Assembly (NCBI GenBank): GCA_963742035.1
Contig: CAVUKH010000002.1
Span: 310,001 to 374,000 of the forward strand
Source: Bog-473 sp963742035
Lineage (GTDB): Bacteria; Actinomycetota; Acidimicrobiia; Acidimicrobiales; RAAP-2
Reading direction: 5' to 3'
Length of the DNA: 64,000 nt
Shown piece by piece: positions 8,419 through 18,512 of this stretch. The notes under the pieces are model-generated. The model did not search any database and was not told where the DNA came from. It worked only from the letters and a program-made list of their open reading frames with translations. How positions within the stretch are numbered: the first letter of the stretch is position 1; the number at the start of each line of letters is the position of its first letter. Made by a program: the position numbers and the translations under genes.

Positions 8419-9065
8419 GAGTCCAGTCTGGCCGGTGCTGCGAGGGCGGCCGGAAGGGTCGAAGTGCGAGCCGATCGGCTGCTCAGCCGCAGTCCTCGGT
8501 TTTCCGGGACGAGCTTCCCCTGATCACCGAGCGGCCGCAGCCGAGCCGCTCGACTCTCCTGTCGCGATCAGCCGGAACACCTGGCTGCGCTCGCCGCCTC
8601 GGTGCCCGGGGTGGAACGGAGGGCGCCACTGAGATCACCCGGGCCGGCGCACGCGCGTGGCGAACGGCGCACAAGGCCTGCTGGGCTCCCCGCCACAAAA
8701 GTGGTCGGATACGGGGAGGTGCACGGCCGAGTGCTCGCCAGTTGCGCGGCGTCCAGCCCGGATACCGCCTGCAGGGAGACGGTGGCCTGTCGACCGACCA
8801 GGGAAACCTTGGCGGCGTCGACAGCGATGGGAGAAAGCCCGCCCCGTTGCTGAGGCGTGGCGTGCCCGAAGACGCGCTTCTCCGTCCTGCAATCTGCCTG
8901 ACCTGTCGGTGTGACAGTCAAAGGCGGCACTGTCGTCTCAGTTGTGGGCACACTGTTCTTGTCGCCCCCTCGTTGAGCGGCCTTGACGGTCCGGCGCCAT
9001 TTCTTTGCCAGAATTGTGCGTCTCGGTGCAAGCACGTGGTGGCAGGACTCGCGCCAGCACGGTGC
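8419..9065. other. 647-base region with no convincing gene
   Basis: This stretch separates the divergently placed NYN-like gene from the minus-strand DapB-like gene. Composition is more mixed than in the neighbours and the open frames are short on both strands. The only frame that looks protein-like is 8568-9035 on the minus strand, listed separately with low confidence. I saw no tRNA, terminator-grade hairpin or insertion-sequence end here. It could hold an eroded gene. Confidence 0.5.
8568..9035 (-). CDS. doubtful hypothetical protein, possibly a gene remnant
   Basis: A 155-codon frame beginning at a GTG. The middle reads like a genuine protein: a threonine/proline linker (VPTTETTVPPLTVTPTGQ) followed by a strand-rich stretch (SPIAVDAAKVSLVGRQATVSLQAVSG). 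Thr/Pro linkers are common in actinobacterial exported proteins, but no signal peptide precedes this one, and the last 45 codons drift into arginine-rich noise. It may be a decayed gene for an exported protein, or chance. Confidence 0.28.
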   Translation of the reverse strand: MLAPRRTILAKKWRRTVKAAQRGGDKNSVPTTETTVPPLTVTPTGQADCRTEKRVFGHATPQQRGGLSPIAVDAAKVSLVGRQATVSLQAVSGLDAAQLASTRPCTSPYPTTFVAGSPAGLVRRSPRACAGPGDLSGALRSTPGTEAASAARCSG

Positions 9066-10130
9066 TCAGGTCACGACGAGACCGCGCCCGGTGACCAGGG
9101 GGAGATCGAGAGCGGTGACCAGACCGGGTGGTGCCGCGATCACCGCCGGCACGGCATTGACGAGCCGCATGGCCGTTGCCTTCAGACCCGCCGTGTTGTG
9201 GTCGCCGTCGGTACCCATGAGTTGCAGGTCGAGGGTGTAATTCGGCTCGCCTTTGATCTCGACGCGGTAACAGCCTTGCCCGGCCGGCTGCGGCCACGTC
9301 GCACCGAGATCGTCGCGGAGCCGCGTCACGTGCTCGAGCACGACGACGGCGCGGTCGCCGACCATGCCGCGGACCTCGAAATGGAGGGCGGCGGCCGTGC
9401 CCTTCTTGATGGTGCCGGCGTCCACATCGAAGTGCTCCGGTGCCGCCTCGCGCTCGTACCACTCGGTCACGTCGGTAAGGGTCACGCCGAGACCGGCGGC
9501 GATCTGGCGCACCACGGAACCCCAGGCCATGGTGAGGACGCCCGGGGTGAGGAGGAAGGGCACCTCGTCCATGGCGCCACCGAAACCCATGATCCCGAAC
9601 AGCACCATGGGCTGGTTGTACGTGTTGTAGTTGAGGACCTCGGAGCAGCGGATCTGCTCAATGCGCTCGCTCACGCCGGAGAGCACGAGGGGGAGCGCGT
9701 CGTTGGCAAACCCGGGATCGACGCCGTTGACGAAGATGGAGACGCCCGCCTTCTCCGCGGCGGCGATGACCGGCGCCGCCAGCGGATCATCGGGCGCCGG
9801 GTACTGCAGCATCACCGGGCTCGAGGAGACCACGTTGATGCCCGCGGCGAGGAAACGCTCGAGGTCCCGCAGGGCCTCGAAGATGCGGTCGTCGGCCATG
9901 GCCGTGTGCACGATGCAATCGGGCTTGAGGGCGAGCAGCGCGTCGACGTCGCTCGTCGCCGCCACGCCCAACGTGCTGACGAGACCGGCCAGCTCGCCGG
10001 CGTCGTGACCCACCTTGTCGGGGTTCGACACATAGACCCCCACCAGCGCGAGGTCGGGGTGGGCGTGGATCCCCGCCAGGGAGTGGCGCCCGACGTTGCC
10101 GGTGCTCCATTGCACGACGCGGTACGGCAT
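9066..10130 (-). CDS. DapB-like NAD(P)-dependent reductase
   Basis: A 354-residue protein with an N-terminal Rossmann fold (YRVVQWSTGNVGRHSLAGI) of the dihydrodipicolinate-reductase/2,4-diaminopentanoate-dehydrogenase type, common in mycobacteria and relatives beside lipid and steroid genes. The middle region (NVVSSSPVMLQYP, GVDPGFANDALPLVL) and C-terminal part (GTAAALHFEVRGMVGDRAVVVLEHVTRL) fit this group. The true substrate of these proteins is mostly unknown, and lysine synthesis is unlikely. It lies 29 bases after an SDR gene and is probably in one transcript with ndh and that SDR. Confidence 0.82.
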   Translation of the reverse strand: MPYRVVQWSTGNVGRHSLAGIHAHPDLALVGVYVSNPDKVGHDAGELAGLVSTLGVAATSDVDALLALKPDCIVHTAMADDRIFEALRDLERFLAAGINVVSSSPVMLQYPAPDDPLAAPVIAAAEKAGVSIFVNGVDPGFANDALPLVLSGVSERIEQIRCSEVLNYNTYNQPMVLFGIMGFGGAMDEVPFLLTPGVLTMAWGSVVRQIAAGLGVTLTDVTEWYEREAAPEHFDVDAGTIKKGTAAALHFEVRGMVGDRAVVVLEHVTRLRDDLGATWPQPAGQGCYRVEIKGEPNYTLDLQLMGTDGDHNTAGLKATAMRLVNAVPAVIAAPPGLVTALDLPLVTGRGLVVT

Positions 10131-10159
10131 GGAAGGCTCCTTCGGGGTCGGGAGAGCGC

Positions 10160-10954
10160 TTAGAGGTCGGGGAGCGGGAACTCGAGGTTGGGCGACTGCA
10201 GGCCCCCGTCGACCTCGAGGATCTTGCCGGTCACATAGGAGCCGGCGGGAGAGACCAGGTAGAGGGCCGCCGATGCGATGTCGTCCACGTGACCCAGGCG
10301 TTTGAGGGGGGTGGCGTCCTCCATGGCGGTGCGCAACTCGTCACTGGACATGACGATGTCCAGCGCCGAGGTGGCGGTCGAGCCGACGCCGATGGCGTTG
10401 ACCCGAATGCGCGGTGCCAGGTCGCGCGAGGCGAGCCGGGTGTACTGCTCGAGGGCACCCTTGACCGTGCCGTAGCCCACGTAGCCGCGGCCGGCCACGT
10501 GTCCCATGACCGACGAGATGCTGACGATGGCCCCGCCCGGGTGCTCGCCCTCGAGCATGCGGGGGACGCCGGCCCGGATCAGGGCGTGCCCCGCTGAGAC
10601 GTTGAAGCGGAAGGCCTCCTCTAGGAACCTGGGCGAGGTGTCGAGCAGCGGACGCGGCATCGTCCCGCCCATGTTGTTGACGATGATGTCGAGACGGCCC
10701 AGCTCGGTGAAGGCGGTCTCGGCCAGCGAGGCCATGAGGTCGAAGTCGGTGAGGTCGCCCGGCACGACGATGGCCCGTCGGCCGGCGGCCTCGACCTGCT
10801 TGGCCACGGCACGCAGCTGGTCCTCCGTGCGGGCGGCCAGGACGACGTCGGCCCCCGCCTCGGCGAGCGCCACCGCGGTGGCGGCGCCGATGCCGCGCCC
10901 GCTGGCGGTGACGATGGCGACCTGGTCGGTGACGAGGAATCGGTCGAGGATCAT
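10160..10954 (-). CDS. SDR family oxidoreductase
   Basis: A 264-residue classical short-chain dehydrogenase/reductase. The nucleotide motif reads TASGRGIG at about residues 14-21, with alanine in place of the usual first glycine. NNMGG stands for NNAG, the catalytic serine is in SISSVMGH, and the tyrosine-lysine pair is in YGTVK. It ends with GKILEVDGGLQ. The ATG at 10954 was chosen because the longer open frame upstream adds a non-family leader. It sits 43 bases after ndh and before the DapB-like gene, suggesting a redox operon; the substrate is unknown. Confidence 0.88.
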   Translation of the reverse strand: MILDRFLVTDQVAIVTASGRGIGAATAVALAEAGADVVLAARTEDQLRAVAKQVEAAGRRAIVVPGDLTDFDLMASLAETAFTELGRLDIIVNNMGGTMPRPLLDTSPRFLEEAFRFNVSAGHALIRAGVPRMLEGEHPGGAIVSISSVMGHVAGRGYVGYGTVKGALEQYTRLASRDLAPRIRVNAIGVGSTATSALDIVMSSDELRTAMEDATPLKRLGHVDDIASAALYLVSPAGSYVTGKILEVDGGLQSPNLEFPLPDL

Positions 10955-10997
10955 GCGGCGAATGTAGTGGGCCGCCCCGAAGGGCGCGCGGGACCGC

Positions 10998-12440
10998 TCA
11001 GGCCGGGCCCGGCACCGGCGCGCCGTCGGCGTCACCGGCTTCGGTCGCCGGTGTCCCGATGCGCGCCACCAGGTCGGCCCAGCCCATCTGGTTCTCGAGG
11101 ACGGGGAACGGCTTGGGCATGACCTTCGCCTTGACCTCGTCGGGCAGACTCAGATCGCCGCCAGTGTGGCCGACGCTGAACACGCGTTCGGGCCGGGCCC
11201 GTCCGACCATGGCCCGGCCCCACCGCCAGAGCGCGGTGAGGCGGTGGCCGAAACCGTTGAGGAAGGCCAGGTGCACGAACATCCAGACGACGAATCCGGG
11301 GAACCCGCTGAGGCGCACCGGCCCCACGCTCACGATGGCCTTGAAGCGGCCGATGGCGGCGGCGCTCCCGAGGTCGCGGTACTTGAACGGCACGCTGTCG
11401 GCGCCCTTCAATCGCCGCTTGATCGTGTTGGCCGCGTGCAGGCCGCCCTGCATGGCCACCTCGCAGACGCCCGGCAGGTTGTTGACAGTTGCCATGTCGC
11501 CGACGGCGAAGACCTCGGGATGCCCCGGCAGAGTGAGATCGGGGAGTACGGCGATCCTCCCGGCGCGGTCGGTCTCGGCTCCGGTGGCTTCGGCCAGGAG
11601 TCCGGCCAGGGGTGAGGCCTGGACGCCGGCCGCCCAGATGACCGTGCCGCACTCGTAGCGCCCCTTCGTGCCGTCGGCACCCTCGGTGTCGACGCCGAAC
11701 GGGTCGACACCGACGACGCGTAGCCCCATGCAGAGCTCGACACCCATTTTCTGGAGCTCGGAGCGGGCCCGGCCCGAGAGCTCACCGCCGAAGTTCGCCA
11801 ACGGTTCCTTGCCACCGTCGACCAGAAGGACGCGCACTGTCGCGGGCTCAATGTGGCGGAAGTCCTTGGTGAGGCTCCGGTAGGCCAGCTCGCGGATCTG
11901 CCCGGCCAGCTCCACGCCGGTCGGTCCAGCGCCGACGATGACGAAGGTCATCCAGAACCGCTGCAGCACCTCGTCGCGCAGGTTCTCGGCGATCTCCAGC
12001 GCACCGTAGACGCGACGCCGCAGCTCCATGGCGTCGTCGATCGTCTTCATGCCCGGGGCGATCATGGCGAACTCGTCGTGGCCGAAGTACGACTGGCCCG
12101 CACCGGCGGCCACAATGAGGCTGTCATAGGCGTACTCGGCGGTCTCGCCCGGGAGGGCGGCGGTGTGGACGAGCCGCCGCTCCAGGTCGAACCCGGTCAC
12201 CTTGGACAAGACGACGTCGACGTTCTTGCGCTTGCGCAGCGTGTGGCGGAGCACGGGCGAAATGGAGCCGGGGGAGAGGATGCCGGTCGCCACTTGGTAG
12301 AGCAGCGGCTGGAACAGGTGATGGTTCCGCTGGTCGATGAGTGTGACGTCGACGTCGACGCTCGAGAGCAGGCGGGTGGCGGGCAGGCCGCCGAAGCCGC
12401 CCCCGACCACGACGACGCGGTGGCGACGTATTTCGCTCAC
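10998..12440 (-). CDS. ndh: type II NADH dehydrogenase
   Basis: A 480-residue flavoprotein of the NDH-2 family, a non-proton-pumping NADH:quinone reductase on the inner face of the membrane. FAD is bound by VVVVGGGFGGLPATRLL near the N terminus, followed by the hallmark HHLFQPLLYQVATGILSPG. The second, NADH-binding, Rossmann motif is FVIVGAGPTGVELAGQIREL, and FAVGDMA lies further on. The C-terminal hydrophobic stretch (GFVVWMFVHLAFLNGFGHRL) is the membrane anchor region. The GTG at 12440 is preceded by AAAGGAG at good spacing. With cytochrome bd encoded in the same window, the cell could run a short NADH-to-oxygen chain. Confidence 0.93.
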   Translation of the reverse strand: MSEIRRHRVVVVGGGFGGLPATRLLSSVDVDVTLIDQRNHHLFQPLLYQVATGILSPGSISPVLRHTLRKRKNVDVVLSKVTGFDLERRLVHTAALPGETAEYAYDSLIVAAGAGQSYFGHDEFAMIAPGMKTIDDAMELRRRVYGALEIAENLRDEVLQRFWMTFVIVGAGPTGVELAGQIRELAYRSLTKDFRHIEPATVRVLLVDGGKEPLANFGGELSGRARSELQKMGVELCMGLRVVGVDPFGVDTEGADGTKGRYECGTVIWAAGVQASPLAGLLAEATGAETDRAGRIAVLPDLTLPGHPEVFAVGDMATVNNLPGVCEVAMQGGLHAANTIKRRLKGADSVPFKYRDLGSAAAIGRFKAIVSVGPVRLSGFPGFVVWMFVHLAFLNGFGHRLTALWRWGRAMVGRARPERVFSVGHTGGDLSLPDEVKAKVMPKPFPVLENQMGWADLVARIGTPATEAGDADGAPVPGPA

Positions 12441-12510
12441 GGCTGCTCCTTTCGTGAGGCGGCGGTGGCTTCGCCCCCACAGTACGACGTGGTCATCCGG
12501 CGGATTGGAG

Positions 12511-14064
12511 TCAAGCCAGCCGCTCGGTGAGATGCTCGCCCACACGGATAGCGTTGGCCATGGCCGTGAGCGCTGGGTTCACCGCGCCGATGCTCGGGAA
12601 GAAGCTGGTGTCGACAACGTAGAGGTTGTCAACTTCGTGGGCCTTGCAGTTCGCATCGAGCACGGAGGTCTGGGCGTCGGCACCGAAGCGGCATGTGCCC
12701 GCCTGGTGCGCCACGCCGGCCACCGGGATGTCCATCGACATGTAGAAGTTTTTCTCGAGCACGTGGTGCTGGGCCATGCCCACGTGGTTCAAGATCTTCT
12801 TCAGCTCGCCGTAGAGGCGCTCGGCCTCCTTGTCGTTGGTCGAGGTGTAGGACAGCCGCACGTCGCCGTCGCCCTCGAGGGTGACCCGGTTTTCGGGCCG
12901 GGGGAGGTCCTCGGTGGTGAGCCAGAAGTCCACCGCGTGGGAGGCGACGTCGGCCAGGCTCCAGTGCGGCGCCAGAAGCGTGAGATGGGGTTCCTCGCCC
13001 TTCATCGCTTCGGCGTTGGACTTGCCGACCATCTGGATGTTGCCCAGCGGGAAGTCGAAGTCGGGGCCGCTGAAATAGAAGTCGTTCAGTCCGAGCGTCT
13101 TCTGGAAGGACGTCTCGTTGGGCTCCTTGCCCAGGGCCACCACGGCCTTGGAGTTGTGAAACATGTAGTTCCGCCCCACCTGGTCCGAGCCGTTGGCCAA
13201 CCCGTTGGGGTGAGCGTCACTGGCCGAGGACAACAGCAATCGGGCGCTGTTGGTGGCTCCAGCGGAGACCACGACGATGTCGGCGGCGAAGACCTCCTCG
13301 GCGCTCCCGTGCTGCGTGATCACGCCGGTAACCGTGCGACCGCCGGCGTCGGTCTGCAGGCGCGTCACCTCATGGTCAACCAGCAGGGTGACGTTGGGGT
13401 GCTGCAGAGCTGGGATGACAGCAATGGTCTCGGCGTCCGCCTTGGCATGGACGAGACACGGGTAGCCGTCGCACCAGGTGCAGCGGATGCAAGTGCTGGT
13501 CGGGGAATCGGCCTCGTCGAGGAGGATGCCGCAGGGCGCGTGAAAGGGGTGGTACCCGGCCTTCTCGAGGTCGTCGAACACCTGTTGTATCCGGGGCTCG
13601 TGGCTGACTGCGGGGAAGGGGTACTGGCGGCTCCACGCGCCTTCGGTCGGGTCGGCGCCATGGTCGCCGTGGACTTGGTAGAGCCACTCGGCCTTCGTGT
13701 ACCAGGGCTCGAACTCCTCGTAGGAGACGGGCCAAGCAGGAGAGATGCCGTCAACGTGCTTGAGCTCACCGAAGTCACCCGGGCGCAAGCGGTACAGGGC
13801 GGCGCCGTAGAGCTTGGTCGCACCCCCGACGAAGTAGTGAACGCCGGGTTGGAACGCCTTGCCGTCCTTGTCCTTCCATGAGTCGGACGAGGTGTAGCGG
13901 CCCTGAACGAAGACGGCCTCGGGCTCCCAGTTCTCCTTCTCTCGGGGGAGGAAGTCCCCCCGCTCCAGCAGCAGGATCCGCTTGCCGGAGGGGGCCAAGG
14001 TATGGGCCAGAGTCCCGCCCCCTGCGCCTGTTCCGATGATGATGACGTCATAGTGCTCGGCCAT
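12511..14064 (-). CDS. GMC family FAD oxidoreductase
   Basis: A 517-residue glucose-methanol-choline oxidoreductase. FAD binding is seen in YDVIIIGTGAGGGTLAHTLA at residues 4-23 with the family motif GGATKLYGAALYRL. A cysteine-rich loop STCIRCTWCDGYPC lies near residues 195-210, and the C-terminal part holds HQAGTCRFG, DTSFFPSIGAVNPALTAMANA and the terminal helix. The active-site His and Asn of the family fall in these last motifs. The ATG at 14064 has GAGGAGGT upstream. It follows the GH15 gene by about 100 bases on the same strand, so it may oxidise a sugar or sugar alcohol, but this is inferred from context. Confidence 0.92.
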   Translation of the reverse strand: MAEHYDVIIIGTGAGGGTLAHTLAPSGKRILLLERGDFLPREKENWEPEAVFVQGRYTSSDSWKDKDGKAFQPGVHYFVGGATKLYGAALYRLRPGDFGELKHVDGISPAWPVSYEEFEPWYTKAEWLYQVHGDHGADPTEGAWSRQYPFPAVSHEPRIQQVFDDLEKAGYHPFHAPCGILLDEADSPTSTCIRCTWCDGYPCLVHAKADAETIAVIPALQHPNVTLLVDHEVTRLQTDAGGRTVTGVITQHGSAEEVFAADIVVVSAGATNSARLLLSSASDAHPNGLANGSDQVGRNYMFHNSKAVVALGKEPNETSFQKTLGLNDFYFSGPDFDFPLGNIQMVGKSNAEAMKGEEPHLTLLAPHWSLADVASHAVDFWLTTEDLPRPENRVTLEGDGDVRLSYTSTNDKEAERLYGELKKILNHVGMAQHHVLEKNFYMSMDIPVAGVAHQAGTCRFGADAQTSVLDANCKAHEVDNLYVVDTSFFPSIGAVNPALTAMANAIRVGEHLTERLA

Positions 14065-14165
14065 CGAAGGACCTCCTCGCTGTTGCCCGCAGGCGGCGGT
14101 TGTGCTCTGTGTCTGTTTTCCAGGGGGTGCGACCTTTCCAGAGTGGATGCGCCGCCCCACGGTTG

Positions 14166-16049
<1,884 letters not shown>

Positions 16050-16265
16050 TCCGGTGATGCTATGCACGTGGGCGCCGGTTTGCACCCCCGCATTGATCGC
16101 TGCGGACCATGCCGGGGGTCCAATGGTGACGACGACGTGACGAGTGGGCAAACTACACCCGTCGCGCACGAGGCCAATTTCTCGACGGTCGCTCGCGTCC
16201 CTGGGTAGCGTAAGGATCATCGATCGAGAGCGTGTCCAGAGCGACGCGGGGACGGAGGTAACGCC

Positions 16266-17039
16266 ATGGCCGAGGATCTCGAGGGGAAAGTCGCAATCGT
16301 GACCGGCGGCAACACGGGGATCGGAGCCGCTGTGGTGCTGGCCCTCGCTGAGAAGGGGGCCAAGGTCGTTGTCGACTACGTCTCCAACCCGCAAGCAGAG
16401 GAGGAGTTGGAGCGCAAGATCGCCAGTCTCGGCGAGACGGCGGTCGGCGTGGAGGCGGACGTCTCGAAGATCGAAGACCTCCAGAGGTTGGTCGACGCGG
16501 CGGTCTCGAACTTCGGACGGCTCGACGTCATGGTCAACAACGCCGGGATTGAGACGCGGACCTCGGTGCTCGATACGACCGAAGGACAGTTCGAGAAGGT
16601 CATGGCCGTGAACCTGAAGAGCGCGTTCTTCGGGACGCAGTTGGCCGCCAAGCAGATGATCGCCCAGGGTGGAGGTGGTCGAATCATCAACATGACGTCT
16701 GTCCACGAGGACTGGCCCATGCCCGGCAACACCGCGTACTGCCTCTCCAAGGGTGGCATGCGCATGCTGACGCGGACCGCCGGCGTCGAGCTGGCTCCGC
16801 ACAACATCTGCGTCGTTGGCGTCGGGCCGGGCGCGGTGGACACCCCCATCAACGCCCAGACGGTGGCCGACCCTGCCGCACTGGCCAAGCTCGACAGCGC
16901 CATACCGATCGGCCGACTGGCCGAGCCCGAGGAGATCGCCTCGGTAGTGGCATTCCTCGCCGGCGACGGGGCCAGCTACATTACCGCCACGACGATCTTC
17001 GCCGACGGCGGCATCATGCAGAGCAGCCCAGGCCTCTGA
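16266..17039 (+). CDS. SDR family oxidoreductase, glucose 1-dehydrogenase-like
   Basis: A 257-residue classical SDR: TGGNTGIG cofactor motif at residues 14-21, NNAG, catalytic serine in NMTSVHEDW, and YCLSKGG as the Tyr-x-x-x-Lys pair. The sequence resembles glucose 1-dehydrogenases of the FabG-like group. GGAGGT precedes the ATG at ideal spacing. Being divergent from the GH15 gene, it may oxidise the glucose that enzyme releases; this is inference. The following ABM-domain gene starts four bases after its stop. Confidence 0.9.
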   Translation: MAEDLEGKVAIVTGGNTGIGAAVVLALAEKGAKVVVDYVSNPQAEEELERKIASLGETAVGVEADVSKIEDLQRLVDAAVSNFGRLDVMVNNAGIETRTSVLDTTEGQFEKVMAVNLKSAFFGTQLAAKQMIAQGGGGRIINMTSVHEDWPMPGNTAYCLSKGGMRMLTRTAGVELAPHNICVVGVGPGAVDTPINAQTVADPAALAKLDSAIPIGRLAEPEEIASVVAFLAGDGASYITATTIFADGGIMQSSPGL

Positions 17040-17042
17040 TCA

Positions 17043-17351
17043 GTGGCCGATATGTTGATTGTGGCCGGGACATTCACTGTCGACCCGGACCGGCGCGCCG
17101 AATTCCTCGACTCCCGGTCGGAGGCGATCCACATCTCTCGCGGGGAGCAGGGATGCCTGCAGTACGCCATGAGCGCCGACGCCGTCGATCCGGCAGTGGT
17201 GCGGCTCTTCGAGATCTGGTCCTCCCGGGCCGACCTACAGGCCCACCTCGAACGCGCGAGGTCGGCGGCACCGACCCAGGACGGTGTTCCCGTCCTTGCG
17301 CACGATCTGAAGATGTACGTGCACGCCGAGGAGCAGGCCTTCGGGGCCTGA
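17043..17351 (+). CDS. antibiotic biosynthesis monooxygenase (ABM) domain protein
   Basis: A 102-residue single-domain protein with the ABM dimeric alpha/beta-barrel pattern: LIVAGTFTVDPDRRAEFLDSR, EQGCLQYAMSADAVDP, RLFEIWSSRADLQAHLE and a C-terminal LKMYV strand. The family includes quinone-forming monooxygenases and haem-degrading enzymes. The start is GTG at 17043, four bases after the SDR stop, or an internal ATG at 17052. Tight spacing suggests co-expression with the SDR. A 17-bp tandem repeat lies between its end and convergent cydB. Confidence 0.85.
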   Translation: MADMLIVAGTFTVDPDRRAEFLDSRSEAIHISRGEQGCLQYAMSADAVDPAVVRLFEIWSSRADLQAHLERARSAAPTQDGVPVLAHDLKMYVHAEEQAFGA

Positions 17352-17373
17352 GGGCCCACCTCACGTCGCTCCA

Positions 17374-17458
17374 AGATCAGTGCGTCTGGAAGTTCAGTGC
17401 GTCTGGAAGTTCAGTGCGTCTGGAAGTTCAGTGCGTCTGGAAGATCAGTGGGTCTCGG
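17374..17458. repeat. 17-bp tandem repeat, five copies, overlapping the cydB 3' end
   Basis: The unit AGTTCAGTGCGTCTGGA runs in three perfect copies (17391-17441), preceded by one copy with a single change (17374-17390, AGATCAG...) and followed by a decayed copy (17442-17458) that includes the last codons and stop of cydB. The array occupies the gap between convergent ABM and cydB genes. The unit is not palindromic, so it is not a simple terminator. The array looks like a local expansion of the cydB end. Confidence 0.9.
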
Positions 17459-18503
17459 CCTCGGCGGACACCTCGTCCGAGGCAGCGTTCACGTCCTCGC
17501 CGCCGACCTTTGGAACCGACAGGCGCTTCCGGAAGACGTGGTAGCCCCAGATCTGGTAGCAGAGGACGATGGGGAAGAACACGACCGCCACCACCGTCAT
17601 GACCCTCAACGTGTAACCCGGACTGGCCGTGTTCGAGACGGTCAGGTCGTAGGCAGCGTTGGTGCTCGAGATCATCACCCGGGGAAAGAGCTCGCTGAAC
17701 AGTGCCCCCACCGTCCCGGCGATGCCGACGGCCGCCGCCGTGAAGGCCCAACCTTCCGCCTTGGCTTGGGCGGCCCAGGCCGCGGCGATCACGGCGAAGA
17801 GACCCAGCGCCTCAATCGGCTTCGGCACGAAGCCCGTGCTGAGGCCGACATGGATCCACGTCATGAAACCGAACGTGACGAGGATGGCCACGCCGCCGAT
17901 GGTGGCCGATGCCTTCTGCGCCCTGTCGTGGAGCGCACCGGTTGTCTTCAAGGTGAGGTAGGTGGCTCCCATGAGCAGTGACAGCACGAGCATGGTGAGC
18001 CCCGTCCACAGCCCGAAGGGCGTCAGCAGATCGAAGAAATTCCCGGTGAAGTTGTGGGAGCTGTTGATCGGCAGACCGTGGAGCAGATCGCCCAGCGCCA
18101 CCCCGAGCAGGAATGGGATGAGGGCGCTCCCCAAGGTCAGAGCCCAGCGCCAGGAGCTGCGCCAGCGCGGGTCGTCGAACTTGCGCTGGTACTCGAAAGC
18201 GACCCCGCGGGCCATCAGCGCGGCCAGCAGGACCACCACGGCCAGGTAGAGCGAGGAGAACCAGGTGGCGTACCAACCGGGGAAGGCGGCGAAGATCGCC
18301 GCACCCCCGACGATCAGCCACACCTCGTTGCCGTCCCAGACCGGGCCGATGGTATTGACCAGCACGCGTCGTTCCAGGTCGTTGCGACCGATGAACGAAT
18401 GCAGCATGCCGACCCCGAAGTCGAAGCCTTCCAGCACGAAGAAGCCGACCCAGAAGATGGCGACGATGACGAACCACAGATCGGCGAGTGAGAATCCTCC
18501 CAT
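17445..18503 (-). CDS. cydB: cytochrome bd oxidase subunit II
   Basis: A 352-residue membrane protein with about nine helices. The opening LADLWFVIVAIFWVGFFVLEGFDFGVGML and the segment IGPVWDGNEVWLIVGGAAIFAAFPGWYAT are signatures of CydB. It pairs with CydA to form the quinol oxidase that reduces oxygen to water with high affinity and without pumping protons. The gene begins nine bases after the cydA stop and ends the cydDCAB operon. Its last codons lie in the terminal copy of a 17-bp tandem repeat. Confidence 0.96.
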   Translation of the reverse strand: MGGFSLADLWFVIVAIFWVGFFVLEGFDFGVGMLHSFIGRNDLERRVLVNTIGPVWDGNEVWLIVGGAAIFAAFPGWYATWFSSLYLAVVVLLAALMARGVAFEYQRKFDDPRWRSSWRWALTLGSALIPFLLGVALGDLLHGLPINSSHNFTGNFFDLLTPFGLWTGLTMLVLSLLMGATYLTLKTTGALHDRAQKASATIGGVAILVTFGFMTWIHVGLSTGFVPKPIEALGLFAVIAAAWAAQAKAEGWAFTAAAVGIAGTVGALFSELFPRVMISSTNAAYDLTVSNTASPGYTLRVMTVVAVVFFPIVLCYQIWGYHVFRKRLSVPKVGGEDVNAASDEVSAEAETH

Positions 18504-18512
18504 GTCTGCCTC

